Shown here in pieces: positions 45,326-54,153 of a stretch of DNA of 64,000 nt. The position numbers were made by a program, and so were the translations under genes. Under the pieces are notes generated by a model. It was not told where the DNA came from. It did not search any database and saw nothing but the letters and a program-made list of their open reading frames with translations. The stretch spans positions 1,060,576-1,124,575 of the forward strand of contig NZ_JH594606.1 in assembly GCF_000243235.1 (NCBI RefSeq). Reading direction: 5' to 3'. The first letter of the stretch is position 1; each line of letters starts with the position of its first letter. The DNA is from Gillisia limnaea DSM 15749. GTDB taxonomy: Bacteria; Bacteroidota; Bacteroidia; Flavobacteriales; Flavobacteriaceae.

Positions 45326-45400
45326 GTGACCCCGGAGGGATTCAAACCTACCACACGTATCTCAGTAATCACGGCTATTCCAGGGTTTCAATTTCTTGAG
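45326..45400 (-). other. tRNA 3'-end-like remnant
   Basis: On the minus strand GGTTTGAATCCCTCCGGGGT resembles the T-loop and 3' acceptor strand of a tRNA, followed by a terminator as tRNA genes often are. The 5' acceptor strand and D-arm do not fold with it, and the T-stem pairs poorly, so it is not a working gene; it may mark an old integration site. The rest of the 44832-45593 gap shows no gene. Confidence 0.3.
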
Positions 45401-45593
45401 GTAACCGAATAGCTAACTTTTTAAATGAGTTAAAAAATAGCTGTTTGACTTTCTATATTATAAATATAGACATTATTTATCATTATTTAATTATGTAAAG
45501 TACAACAAACAGGATGAAGTTAAAGGGCAAAAACAGCTCCAAATAAGCACCTCAACGCTTTTTGCTATATTGCGTGCTGGCAACTGCTGTTTT

Positions 45594-45981
45594 TCAGTCT
45601 TTTATTATTAGTTTTCCGCTGTTATTTGTCAATATTGGAAGTATCTCCTTTAATTTCGAATATTCTTCTTCAGTTGGATTAATTATTACTTCAATTTTCT
45701 CATTTTGAAGATTTAACTCGAAATAGCTTTTTGACAAAACCATTTCATAATCGATCAATTCACCTGCAAAATTTTCATCATGAGTTTCGTAGTAAATATA
45801 ATCATTTTCAAAATTATTCTCAGGATATGAGCGTTGCAACAATAAATATCTACCAATTGATTCTATTATTTGTTTAACAGATATCCGCTGTTTCTTCTCC
45901 TAAATCTTTATTCTCAGAAAAAATCACTTGACAGCCTAATTCTTCATCGCTTATTGATATTTCTATAGAATTCAAATTCAT
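45594..45981 (-). pseudogene. Small acidic hypothetical protein, frameshifted
   Basis: ATG at 45981 gives MNLNSIEISISDEELGCQVI and then FSENKDLGEETADI before a stop; shifting one base near 45885 continues with SVKQIIESIGRYLLLQRSYP and ENNFENDYIYYETHDENFAG to the stop at 45594. The joined product is about 128 aa, acidic, alpha/beta, in the style of immunity proteins of polymorphic-toxin systems (guess only). The downstream part alone could start at an ATG-like codon at 45842 (82 aa). Confidence 0.5.
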
Positions 45982-46078
45982 TATTTTTAAAATTTAGGGT
46001 TGACAAATCCTCCATTTTCGTTCCGTAGATTTCAACTTCAAATATGGATTATCAAATCTTTCAAGAAAATAGAAGGTC

Positions 46079-46264
46079 ACATAAGAATAGTAGGGCGGAA
46101 AAAAGGCGACTACCATTCGGTTAAGCACAAGCCGAATTTTTAAATTTTTCTTATTATTTTTTTCTCAATAAGCCAAATTTAAAAATTTGGCGACCTTGCA
46201 AAAGTGCTCAAGCCATTGAGTTAAGCAACTAATCGCCCTATTATGTTTATACGGTGTTGGCAAT
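46079..46264 (-). repeat. attC-like palindrome d (type B)
   Basis: In gene direction begins TTGCCAACACCGTATAAACA. It contains the palindrome GCCAAATTTTTAAATTTGGC with a nearby GCCGAATTTTTAAATTTTTC arm shared with sites l and n. The distal GTT end is degenerate (TTCTTATGTG). Confidence 0.65.
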
Positions 46265-46266
46265 AG

Positions 46267-47520
46267 TTATTTTTCCACACGCTTAATTGTATTACCTTCT
46301 AAAAACCCATCCAATAATACAACTTCATTAACAACATTGTTTGTATCTCTTAAAAATCTCATAGACCCATCCGTTTGTTCCATATAAAATTGGTTTGCCG
46401 ATTGTGGCAATAAATGTATTTTATTTGTTCCGAACATTACGAATAGACTATCATTTTTATTGATAACTTCTAAATTCATATTTTCATTAAGCGAATAGAT
46501 GCCCGAATAATCCTTCAATAACTTTGTGTCTATATCAATTTCTTTTCTTGCCAAAGGAAGAGTATATTCTTTATTTTCAAGTATTTCATCAATACTGGTT
46601 GAAATTTCCTTTGCGATTGGATGTCGGCGATTTGATAAAACGATAATTGCAATTTTGGTTTCCGGATTATTTACTATTGAATAACTAAAACCGTCATTTT
46701 CTAAATATCCTTCTATCTCTAATTTATCTGTGGAATTTGCACTTATAATTTTTACTAAATCAGTTGCAGTAGATTTTAGTCCGTTGCTACTAAATGTAAT
46801 ATCCGTATTGGAATCTGGCGCTTTTTGTAATTCGGGTCCATTGTCTTGATAATTATGATATAGATAACCAACAGCCAAAGATGTATCAGATTTTTGGAAA
46901 TAGGTGTTTTCCAAACTCAATTCTTTACTATAAGTTTCTAAATTTTCTTGAAAGGTTTTACCACTTACTTTTTCTATAATCAATCCCAAAATATTGTAGT
47001 TTAAATCACTTTGCTCTGATATGGCAGAAGATTGAATGGCTAAATTCGCATAATCAATATTTGAATATACTAATTCTGGATTTTGTTCTTGAATAATCTG
47101 TAAGCTTGGTAAATTCGTTTTGTGATTTAGTAAATCATTTATGGTAAAGTCCGATTTGATTTCTGGAATGTATTTGGAAATTTCATCAGATAATTTGAAT
47201 TTGTTTTTTTTGGCCATTTCCCTAATAATATTGGCAGTAACTAATTCGGAAATTTCGCCAATCTTGAAAGTGGTTTTATTTGAAAAGGGCTTATCGTTGT
47301 CATAGTCGGCTAAACCAAAACTATGGTTGTAAATAATCGTATCGCCTTTAGTTACCAAAATAACTCCACTAAAACGATTTAATTCAAGATAGCGATTTGC
47401 AAGACTATCAATCTTGTCTATTTTCGATTTTTCGAGAATTTCACTTTTTGTTTTCGTTTCCGTTTTGCAGGATATGCAACTCAATATTAAAATCGAAAGG
47501 TAAAATATCTTGTTCGTCAT
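46267..47520 (-). CDS. Serine beta-lactamase-fold lipoprotein with degenerate active site
   Basis: Lipobox signal (ILILSCISC). The 417-aa protein has the class C beta-lactamase/PBP4* layout: RYLELNRFSGVILVTKGD, YNHSFGLADYDNDKPFS, INDLLNHKTNLPSL and NYNILGLIIEKVSGKTF. The position of the SxxK nucleophile motif (usually IGSxSKxFTA) reads IGEISELVTA, so both catalytic Ser and Lys are missing, and the YxN loop is shortened. Thus probably a non-catalytic homologue (binding or regulatory). ATG at 47520 is chosen because it starts the signal peptide; 47541 is alternative. Confidence 0.8.
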   Translation of the reverse strand: MTNKIFYLSILILSCISCKTETKTKSEILEKSKIDKIDSLANRYLELNRFSGVILVTKGDTIIYNHSFGLADYDNDKPFSNKTTFKIGEISELVTANIIREMAKKNKFKLSDEISKYIPEIKSDFTINDLLNHKTNLPSLQIIQEQNPELVYSNIDYANLAIQSSAISEQSDLNYNILGLIIEKVSGKTFQENLETYSKELSLENTYFQKSDTSLAVGYLYHNYQDNGPELQKAPDSNTDITFSSNGLKSTATDLVKIISANSTDKLEIEGYLENDGFSYSIVNNPETKIAIIVLSNRRHPIAKEISTSIDEILENKEYTLPLARKEIDIDTKLLKDYSGIYSLNENMNLEVINKNDSLFVMFGTNKIHLLPQSANQFYMEQTDGSMRFLRDTNNVVNEVVLLDGFLEGNTIKRVEK

Positions 47521-47533
47521 TTTTTTTATAATT

Positions 47534-47667
47534 ATTGCCAACGGTTAGTATATGAAAAGTAGGCGATTTCGAAGCACAAGACTTTCGGTTAAGCACAAAG
47601 TTTGATACGCGTCAAAACCCTTGAAATTACTACTGTCTCGCCTATTTTTTATTTAATTGTTATGCGC
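47534..47667 (-). repeat. attC-like palindrome e
   Basis: Gene direction: GCGCATAACAATTAAATAAA to TACTAACCGTTGGCAATAAT. Arms AAAAAATAGGCGA and TCGCCTACTTTT pair. The AACA start and CGTT end follow the array consensus. Confidence 0.75.
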
Positions 47668-47702
47668 TGGCTTTTCCCACTTTGTTCCGTGTTTATAATA
47701 AT

Positions 47703-49304
47703 TTATTTTTTCCTCTTCTTCTCCAAATCTAAAACTTTTTTGAACATTGGGTCTTTTCTTAAAAGAAAATCTTTTCCAAACACATCTTCTTTTGTTATTG
47801 TACGTTCATATAAGAATTCTATAGAATAACTTATGTGATGTTCAACATTATTTTGGAAAATATCGAGTTTTGTTTTGCTATTTGTAAAATCAATTTGAGG
47901 TTCTAACCGAAAGAGTATTTTACTGAAGGGAAGACTCAATATCGGCGTGCCTGTTTGCAGACCGCTTAATAAGTCTGGTGTTTCCCCAATACTGATTAGC
48001 CTATCGCTCCTTTTGGCTAAATTGGACAAGTTACTGGCAGAAGAATATATATATCTATCTTGTAATATATATATTGGTCCATCAAACGGATACGTTATTG
48101 AATCTGGCGTTACATAAGTATAGTCTGGTATTACGATATAATACATTTCTGGATTGTCTAATGTGGCTACATCAGCTTTAAAATGATAAGTAGGATTATT
48201 TAATATTGAATCCTTATTAATTTCAAAAAACCATTTGTTATATGGGCTAAAATTTCTTCCAATTGCTATGTCAACCTTCAACGTATCTTTTATTATTTTT
48301 TTTAAGAATTTATTAAAAGTGTTATCGCTTCCACCAGGATTTCCCCTTATATCGATTACTACTGCGCCAACACCTCCCTTTTTTAAGGTCTTTTCCAATC
48401 TATTATTTATGGTATCCCCATATTCTTCTTTCATCATAGGTAATTTTGCATAAAAGATTTTGTTCTTATCAAAATAATGGGTTGTGACTGGCTCTGACAA
48501 ACTATTGTAACCATACTTTAAATTTCTTTTCTGTAAAAATTTGACCGTATCATTTTTTTTAATATTCAACTGGTGTTTTTTGTTAGCTTTATCCAAAAAT
48601 GTTAAGCGAAGCGTATCATTCTCATATATATCAGCTGGCGAATAGAAGTCTATACTATAAACCCTATTATTTACTCTGTCCCATCTCAAAGGACTCACAA
48701 GTTCTGTTAGACTATTTACAAATTGATGTATCTTGGTATTGTTGCAGTCAATCAGCTTCATAGAAGCAGGATATGTTTTGTTTTTATAACTAAATGGCAA
48801 TAAATTATAATACTCTCCCGAAGTATAAACCAAGTTTAAATCTAATTTTGTGCTGAATCTTTTATTTAAGTATTCTCTATAAATATAACCATATTTAACA
48901 TCTGAACTGTCAATTCCTTTTACAAGTTGTACTTTATTAGGAAACCAATTGTCTTTCATAATATCAAGATGAAAATTGCCCAATATTTGCGAATGCCCAT
49001 CTTGGGCAGAGTTAATCGTTTTATTTACTAATTTAAGATATTCAGGCATCGTTGTATTTTCCTTGATTTGATTTCTTAAATTTTTAGCGTGATTCCAAAA
49101 ATCAATATTTCTAACTTCCTTGTTAAAATAGATGATTGGACTTGCTTGCTGAAAATACGAAACTAAAGAATCGTGATCTGTCAACATTTCCTTATAAGTA
49201 AGTTGTGGGACATCCTTAAATTTAGCTATTATAGAGTCTTGTTCTTGCGCATTTGCGTTTAAGACAATTAACAAGAAGGAAATTACGAATAGACGAATTT
49301 TCAT
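47703..49304 (-). CDS. Secreted S41-family peptidase-like protein
   Basis: Signal peptide (MKIRLFVISFLLIVLNANAQ) and a tail-specific-protease (S41) catalytic half: GGVGAVVIDIRGNPGGSDNT, FDGPIYILQDRYIYSSASNL with the nucleophile Ser in YSSASN, then DRLISIGETPDLLSGLQTGT. The N-terminal helical part (KEMLTDHDSLVSYFQQASP, NSAQDGHSQI) is as in flavobacterial S41 proteins that lack a clear PDZ domain. It is 533 aa. It shares one cassette with the upstream AraC-type regulator (76-bp gap), which may control it. Confidence 0.8.
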   Translation of the reverse strand: MKIRLFVISFLLIVLNANAQEQDSIIAKFKDVPQLTYKEMLTDHDSLVSYFQQASPIIYFNKEVRNIDFWNHAKNLRNQIKENTTMPEYLKLVNKTINSAQDGHSQILGNFHLDIMKDNWFPNKVQLVKGIDSSDVKYGYIYREYLNKRFSTKLDLNLVYTSGEYYNLLPFSYKNKTYPASMKLIDCNNTKIHQFVNSLTELVSPLRWDRVNNRVYSIDFYSPADIYENDTLRLTFLDKANKKHQLNIKKNDTVKFLQKRNLKYGYNSLSEPVTTHYFDKNKIFYAKLPMMKEEYGDTINNRLEKTLKKGGVGAVVIDIRGNPGGSDNTFNKFLKKIIKDTLKVDIAIGRNFSPYNKWFFEINKDSILNNPTYHFKADVATLDNPEMYYIVIPDYTYVTPDSITYPFDGPIYILQDRYIYSSASNLSNLAKRSDRLISIGETPDLLSGLQTGTPILSLPFSKILFRLEPQIDFTNSKTKLDIFQNNVEHHISYSIEFLYERTITKEDVFGKDFLLRKDPMFKKVLDLEKKRKK

Positions 49305-49380
49305 TTTTATATCAGTTTATTTTATTAACCTTCAAAATTAGTAAGTGCAAAAAGCATATAATTGTAAAAATGGAAACTGC

Positions 49381-50187
49381 CTACAAAAAAAGCCAAGCGA
49401 CTTCTTTGTTCGTACCAATATTTTTGAAAAACTGGCTTGGCTTGATGTCCGTAAGAGATTTAAATTCTTTAATAAAATGGGATTGGTCGTAAAAAAGACT
49501 TTCATATGAAAGTTCTGTTAGGTTATTTACGTTTTTAAAATCCATCAATGCTTTTCTGAATTTGTGCACTTTACGATATTCTGATGGCGTTTTGCCCAAA
49601 TTTTTGAAGAAAATTTTATTTAAATATTGTTTTGAAATGTTATTTTTTTTTGAGATTTCCGCAATACTATATTCGCTTTCTAAATCATAAACTATTTTTT
49701 CTAATCGACTCAATTCAACATCTTTTAATTTAGATAACCAATAATTTTCAAGACGCTCAATTTGCTCGTGTCTTTCCGCAATATTAAAAATGGATTGCAT
49801 CTCCATATTCAAATCATCGAATGGTTGAAAATCCATATAAAATCCATTAGTGAAGTAATCTGAAAGATTTGCCACAAAACGATTAAGTCCAAGCGGTTTA
49901 AATTTAATTGTTATTTCGTTGACAGGTTCTTGATAAAAGACTTCAAAAGGCTTTGTGTACTTAATTACCAAATCTGTAACAATTCTTATTTTTTTTGAAG
50001 GTGTTACAACTATTTTTTCATTTTCAAATTTCACATCCGAGTCTTGGCTTGTGCTAATAATTGGAAAATTAGTGGGGAATGTTAAATATCGTATAGGCAA
50101 TTTGGTATCGCCTTTTGTCATAAAATAATAACCATCGATATATTTTTTTAAAGTCCTATTTTCTGTTTTATAATGCTGTACTGTCAT
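49381..50187 (-). CDS. AraC-family transcriptional regulator
   Basis: 268 aa with an N-terminal sensor domain (QHYKTENRTLKKYIDGYYFM, ITIKFKPLGLNRFV) and a C-terminal double helix-turn-helix: SIAEISKKNNISKQYLNKIF and LTELSYESLFYDQSHFIKEF followed by the AraC signature FKSLTDIKPSQFFK. Promoted in the same direction as the S41 gene downstream; a local activator role is inferred. Start ATG 50187 lies 20 bp after the GTTATGC end of an attC-like site, the normal compact spacing of a cassette gene. Confidence 0.88.
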   Translation of the reverse strand: MTVQHYKTENRTLKKYIDGYYFMTKGDTKLPIRYLTFPTNFPIISTSQDSDVKFENEKIVVTPSKKIRIVTDLVIKYTKPFEVFYQEPVNEITIKFKPLGLNRFVANLSDYFTNGFYMDFQPFDDLNMEMQSIFNIAERHEQIERLENYWLSKLKDVELSRLEKIVYDLESEYSIAEISKKNNISKQYLNKIFFKNLGKTPSEYRKVHKFRKALMDFKNVNNLTELSYESLFYDQSHFIKEFKSLTDIKPSQFFKNIGTNKEVAWLFL

Positions 50188-50200
50188 TTTTTTTTAGCTT

Positions 50201-50335
50201 GCGCATAACGTTTAGTATAACCGCAGTTACGGGTTAATATGCGTTAATTTTCGGTTTAGCATTGACGTTAGCAATTACGCGTGGCTTCGGACGTAGTCGA
50301 ATCCGCCGTAATCGCGGTTATACATTGTTATCTCT
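50201..50335 (-). repeat. attC-like palindrome g
   Basis: Gene direction: GAGATAACAATGTATAACCG to GGTTATACTAAACGTTATGC. Long arms (GTATAACCGCGATTACGG and its partner GTAACTGCGGTTATAC) pair with few mismatches, and the end GTTATGC equals the core-site sequence of Vibrio cassette repeats. Confidence 0.8.
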
Positions 50336-50430
50336 CGTTATTGAGCGCTTTATTAGGAACGTCAGCTAAAGTTAAAGTATAAATATCAATAAAATTGGTG
50401 ACATAAAAAACTTCTCATCTTTTATGCCTT

Positions 50431-51030
50431 TCATTGCGCTGTCAATTCTTTTTTAAGCGAGAGAATTTCATCAATTTTTTTCATTTCATTCTTAACACTT
50501 TTTCTGATTACGGAAAATATAATTATTCCTGCAACAAAGTAGGATATGCAATAGAGTGTCAAATACCAAAATTCAATATACTTGCTGAATTCGGGTGTGA
50601 TTATAAAAAAACCTATGGTATAAGCGGTAAGGATAATTGGGGAAATAGTATTGTGAATTATTTTTCTAAATTGATGGAACTTAATCAAATTCTCAAGGTT
50701 GTTCAGCGTATTGTCAAGTTTGATTATCCTTTTAGCCTTTGTAATGCTAATTGCTTCTATTATAATTCTAAATAGTAAACCTATAATCATTAGCCCAGCA
50801 CCAATTTTACTCACAATTTCTTGAACAGGTGCTACATAATTAAAAAATAGTAACAGACCGATGAGCGTAAGCGATAGGATAATAATAGTGCCAAAGTAAA
50901 AGAAATAATTTTCTCGTTCTTTGGTTTTAATTTTCTTCTCAATGCCTTCAATGGCAGATGCGGATGGCAAATCAATTTTATCTTTAAGGCTATCCCAATT
51001 GCCTTTCAATGTTGAAAAATCTTCATTCAT
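50431..51030 (-). CDS. Membrane protein behind ECF sigma factor (putative anti-sigma-like)
   Basis: 199 aa: cytoplasmic N-terminal part (MNEDFSTLKGNWDSLKDKID), two membrane-segment pairs (FFYFGTIIILSLTLIGLLLF; AGLMIIGLLFRIIIEAISI; FWYLTLYCISYFVAGIIIFS) and a charged C-terminus. It overlaps the ECF sigma gene by 8 bp. Topology, size and position equal those of the 41213 gene, although the sequences are clearly different. It is probably the regulator that restrains the sigma factor; no known anti-sigma motif is visible. Confidence 0.65.
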   Translation of the reverse strand: MNEDFSTLKGNWDSLKDKIDLPSASAIEGIEKKIKTKERENYFFYFGTIIILSLTLIGLLLFFNYVAPVQEIVSKIGAGLMIIGLLFRIIIEAISITKAKRIIKLDNTLNNLENLIKFHQFRKIIHNTISPIILTAYTIGFFIITPEFSKYIEFWYLTLYCISYFVAGIIIFSVIRKSVKNEMKKIDEILSLKKELTAQ

Positions 51031-51529
51031 TTTCGTTGCTGTTTAAAATTGTTTTTAACTGTTTTTTTATCCGGTGGATTTTGACCCTAACATTTGTTGG
51101 CTTTATCCCGATAACATTCGAAATAGTATCGTAATCTTCGTTCTCTAAAACCATCATAATAATCAATCTATCTATTTTGTTCAATTGACCTATGGCTTTA
51201 TAAAGGTCTGGGATACTTGCACTGTTAGATGTTTTGCTTTCTTCCGTGGCTGACTGGGCAACTGTTTTTGTAATTGGGTATTTTTTCTGCTTTTTTTCTT
51301 TTTTCACATATTGCAAACAAGAGTTAACAGTAATTCTATAAATCCAAGTTTTATATGTAGAAGCTCCCTTAAATTTTTCTAAATTATTGAACACACTAAT
51401 AAATATTTCTTGTGCTACATCTTTTGCGGTATCCAAATCCCCTTTTACAAAACCCAGGCACATTTGCAGCACCATCGGATGATGCTGCCTATATATGCTT
51501 TCAAAGTGGGCGTTTTTATTATTTGCCAT
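51023..51529 (-). CDS. ECF-type RNA polymerase sigma factor
   Basis: 168 aa. Region 2: DTAKDVAQEIFISVFNNLEK and YKTWIYRITVNSCLQYVKK; region 4: LIIMMVLENEDYDTISNVIG followed by IKPTNVRVKIHRIKKQLK. It overlaps the upstream hydrolase gene by 11 bp and the downstream membrane-protein gene by 8 bp, so the three are translated together. Second instance of a hydrolase-sigma-membrane module in the array. Confidence 0.9.
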   Translation of the reverse strand: MANNKNAHFESIYRQHHPMVLQMCLGFVKGDLDTAKDVAQEIFISVFNNLEKFKGASTYKTWIYRITVNSCLQYVKKEKKQKKYPITKTVAQSATEESKTSNSASIPDLYKAIGQLNKIDRLIIMMVLENEDYDTISNVIGIKPTNVRVKIHRIKKQLKTILNSNENE

Positions 51530-52388
51530 TTACTAAAAAATCGTTTACGGTCTTATAAAACCATTCTGGTTCGTCGAGCATCACAAAATGTTTACTATCG
51601 GACGCCATAATTAATGTTTTTTCTGAAAGGTTTTCATATTGCTTCTCATAATTTGCTTTAGCCATATTTACATCGGGAAAAGATGCGCCTATGATTAAAG
51701 TTTCACAACTAATATTTGATAGTTTAGGTCTTAAATCAAGTTTTAGCAAATCCGTATAGCCGTAAGCCCAAGTTTTTCGGTCTGCCTCAACCATCCACTT
51801 TTTTAAAGTCTCTTGGTTTTCTTTATCTGTCGCCATATTTGAAGCCATCATCGTGGCCATATTTAAAAAATCCGCATCGGACATTGCAATTGTTTGCTGG
51901 TTATAAGAAGTGTCATAATCAAGCATTTCAATTGGTACGTCGGGCATCATAACATCTTTCATAAATGGTAGTGCATCCACGATTATAATTTTTGAAACTC
52001 TGTCGGGAAATTCAGCAGCAATATCTACTGCAAGATTACCGCCCATACTATGACCTATTACAATGATGTCTGTTAATTTGTTTTGATTGACATAATCTAT
52101 TAACCCATTTTTTATGGTGTCATACCAAGGCATTTCAATAGGTTCGTTGCCATTGAAACCTGCGTAAGAAAAAAGGTAGGATTTTCTTTCGACCGTTAAA
52201 TGCTCAACGGTTTCTTTCCAAACCGAACCTGAAGCTGTAAAACCTGGAAGAAATAAAATGGGTTTGCCTTGACCAATGGTTTCCACTTCAAAGGGTTCGG
52301 GTTGATAATTTGTTTTATTGGATGCGATACTATCCATCCAAATAAAAACTGTCATTACTAATGCAAAAATTTTAATTGAAGTTTTCAT
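51519..52388 (-). CDS. Secreted alpha/beta hydrolase
   Basis: 289 aa with a signal peptide (MKTSIKIFALVMTVFIWMDSIAS). Hydrolase motifs: GKPILFLPGFTASGSVW, IVIGHSMGGNLAVDIA (nucleophile Ser114), KIIIVDALPF, a lid region rich in Met (LNMATMMASNMATDKEN) and ASDSKHFVMLDEP with the catalytic His. It heads the module with ECF sigma factor and membrane protein. Substrate unknown. The first module (42395-43450) encodes a different hydrolase subgroup, so the modules are analogous rather than recent copies. Confidence 0.85.
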   Translation of the reverse strand: MKTSIKIFALVMTVFIWMDSIASNKTNYQPEPFEVETIGQGKPILFLPGFTASGSVWKETVEHLTVERKSYLFSYAGFNGNEPIEMPWYDTIKNGLIDYVNQNKLTDIIVIGHSMGGNLAVDIAAEFPDRVSKIIIVDALPFMKDVMMPDVPIEMLDYDTSYNQQTIAMSDADFLNMATMMASNMATDKENQETLKKWMVEADRKTWAYGYTDLLKLDLRPKLSNISCETLIIGASFPDVNMAKANYEKQYENLSEKTLIMASDSKHFVMLDEPEWFYKTVNDFLVNGK

Positions 52389-52487
52389 AATCTTGATGTT
52401 TTAATTGTTTACACCTTTGATTAAAAAAACATAAAATGTTACACGAAAAGGATAATTATTTTCTGGACGAGTGTTTTTTTATAATGA

Positions 52488-52620
52488 GAGATAACGTCTC
52501 GTATAAAAACTGTGCGAGCTGGCGAGCTTGATTGTCCGCAGGACAATCAGGCCTTGCAAGCGAACACGATGTTTCGATTTGGGACTAATTTAAGCAATGT
52601 TTTTATATATTGTTGTAAGC
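52488..52620 (-). repeat. attC-like palindrome h
   Basis: Gene direction: GCTTACAACAATATATAAAA to TTTTATACGAGACGTTATCT. The middle has the strong palindrome CCTGATTGTCCTGCGGACAA continuing to TCAAGC. Confidence 0.75.
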
Positions 52621-52675
52621 TGTTTCTTCCCGGCTAATCCAGCAAAAACAGGGAAGAATTATATCTAAATCAAGG

Positions 52676-53896
52676 TTAATTGCCAGCCTTTGCCTCTATT
52701 TTCTTTTCCAAATTTTCCAAATCTGCCTTATAGAACTCCCATTCTGGGTCTTCTGTTTCCATTACCAATCTTAATGCTTTCTCGTAATTACTTTTTGCTT
52801 TTTGTAATTTATCGAGTTCCTCGTAAGCCATTCCTAAATTAGAGTAGGCATCGTAAGAATCTGGGTGTGCTTGGACATTGGCTTTAAATGCATTTACGGA
52901 ATATTCCTGGAGTTCTTCTAATCTCATAAAAGCATAGCCAAGATCTACTAAAGCATATTCATTAGTCACTTTAAATCCATATTTTTCGGATAATTCATCA
53001 AAATATGTAACTGCCTTTTCAATTGCCGCGTCCGGCCCTCCCTGTGCCATTATTTCCTCTCTTGTTCTGGGAATCTCATATTGAGTTGGTTCAAAAATAA
53101 AGCGTAATCCAGAAAATATTGAAGGCAAACCTATAGTACCATGCGATTCTTCAGGCATTGGTTCATATTTGAAACGAAGATCGGCCTCTTTATGTGCATT
53201 TATATAATTATTGAATTCTCCGCTTAATTTAAGAACATTCCCGCGCATGTTTCCTTTATTTTCATTTGCCAAGGTCATATAAAAGGTTGCGCTTAGTTCG
53301 GAAGGTTTTTTGAAAACATTCTCAAATTCCTGGGAGATTAATTCATTTGGATACCATAAACTAGGGCTGATGGTGAGATATGCATCAAATAGTTCTGGTT
53401 TTTTAAAAAAAGTATAAACATTGAAGAGTCCTCCTCGAGAATGTCCAACGATTACCCTGTACGGGGCTGCTTTATATGTCTTTTGAACGTGGGGAATTAG
53501 TTCCTTCTCGAGAAAAGCAATAAAGTTATGGGCTTCACCAGTTGTTCCCATCCTTTCTCGTTCATCCGTACTAAGTTCTGGAGAATCTGGACTCAGATCA
53601 CGGTTACGGTTGGTATTCCTTATCCCTACAACGATCATATCTGGAATGAGCCTATTTAATTGAAGATATTCAACGCTGCCTACAGCGTGTGAAAAATTAT
53701 AATAACTATCAAGCAAATAGAGAACTGGATAAGTCTTGTCGGATTCTTCATAATTCTTAGGCAAATGGATTTCAAGGATTCTATCTTCTTTTAGTATTTC
53801 GGAATGAATTGTTATGGTTTTACCAATAGTAATTGCATTTTGAGAATAGCTCGAAAAACTGAATAAAATTAAGCTGATCAAAAGGTTATATTTCAT
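52676..53896 (-). CDS. Secreted esterase (PF00756 type) with C-terminal TPR segment
   Basis: Signal peptide MKYNLLISLILFSFSSYSQ; esterase-D-like domain with YPVLYLLDSYYNFSHAVGSV, IPDMIVVGIRNTNRNRDLSP and the nucleophile elbow YRVIVGHSRGGLFNVY (Ser153), then MPEESHGTIGLPS with the catalytic His. The last 110 residues form tetratricopeptide-type helices (DSYDAYSNLGMAYEELDKLQ and KAKSNYEKALRL). 406 aa. Such esterases resemble siderophore-ester hydrolases, but here the substrate is open. It is a one-gene cassette between sites h and i. Confidence 0.87.
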   Translation of the reverse strand: MKYNLLISLILFSFSSYSQNAITIGKTITIHSEILKEDRILEIHLPKNYEESDKTYPVLYLLDSYYNFSHAVGSVEYLQLNRLIPDMIVVGIRNTNRNRDLSPDSPELSTDERERMGTTGEAHNFIAFLEKELIPHVQKTYKAAPYRVIVGHSRGGLFNVYTFFKKPELFDAYLTISPSLWYPNELISQEFENVFKKPSELSATFYMTLANENKGNMRGNVLKLSGEFNNYINAHKEADLRFKYEPMPEESHGTIGLPSIFSGLRFIFEPTQYEIPRTREEIMAQGGPDAAIEKAVTYFDELSEKYGFKVTNEYALVDLGYAFMRLEELQEYSVNAFKANVQAHPDSYDAYSNLGMAYEELDKLQKAKSNYEKALRLVMETEDPEWEFYKADLENLEKKIEAKAGN

Positions 53897-53915
53897 AGTT
53901 GATTTTTTAAAATTG

Positions 53916-54048
53916 CTTACAACGTTTGGTATATGAGCTGTGGCGTGTTAAAGCACGAACCTCTCCAAATAAAAACTGGCTTTGGAAAATCCTCAGGATT
54001 TTCCAAGTAGGAACAGACCTAGCCATAGCTTATATACGGTGTTGAACG
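53916..54048 (-). repeat. attC-like palindrome i (type C)
   Basis: Gene direction: GTTCAACACCGTATATAAGC to CATATACCAAACGTTGTAAG. It contains the hairpin TTGGAAAATCCTGAGGATTT and is similar along its length to site k. GTTCAAC fits the RYYYAAC core-site form. Confidence 0.78.
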
Positions 54049-54153
54049 AATCCTCCCTACGGTCGGAAGCTCTCCTGAACTATTCAATTTGGATCTTTTG
54101 TTTATAAAAGTAATGGATTTATTAATTTGTAGCTAAACTTTAAATCTTTTATC

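Noticed and set aside
45230..45412. Plus-strand frame reading ...KVTPEGFKPTTR...
   Set aside because: The phrase is the well-known translation of the antisense of a tRNA 3' end; not a gene.
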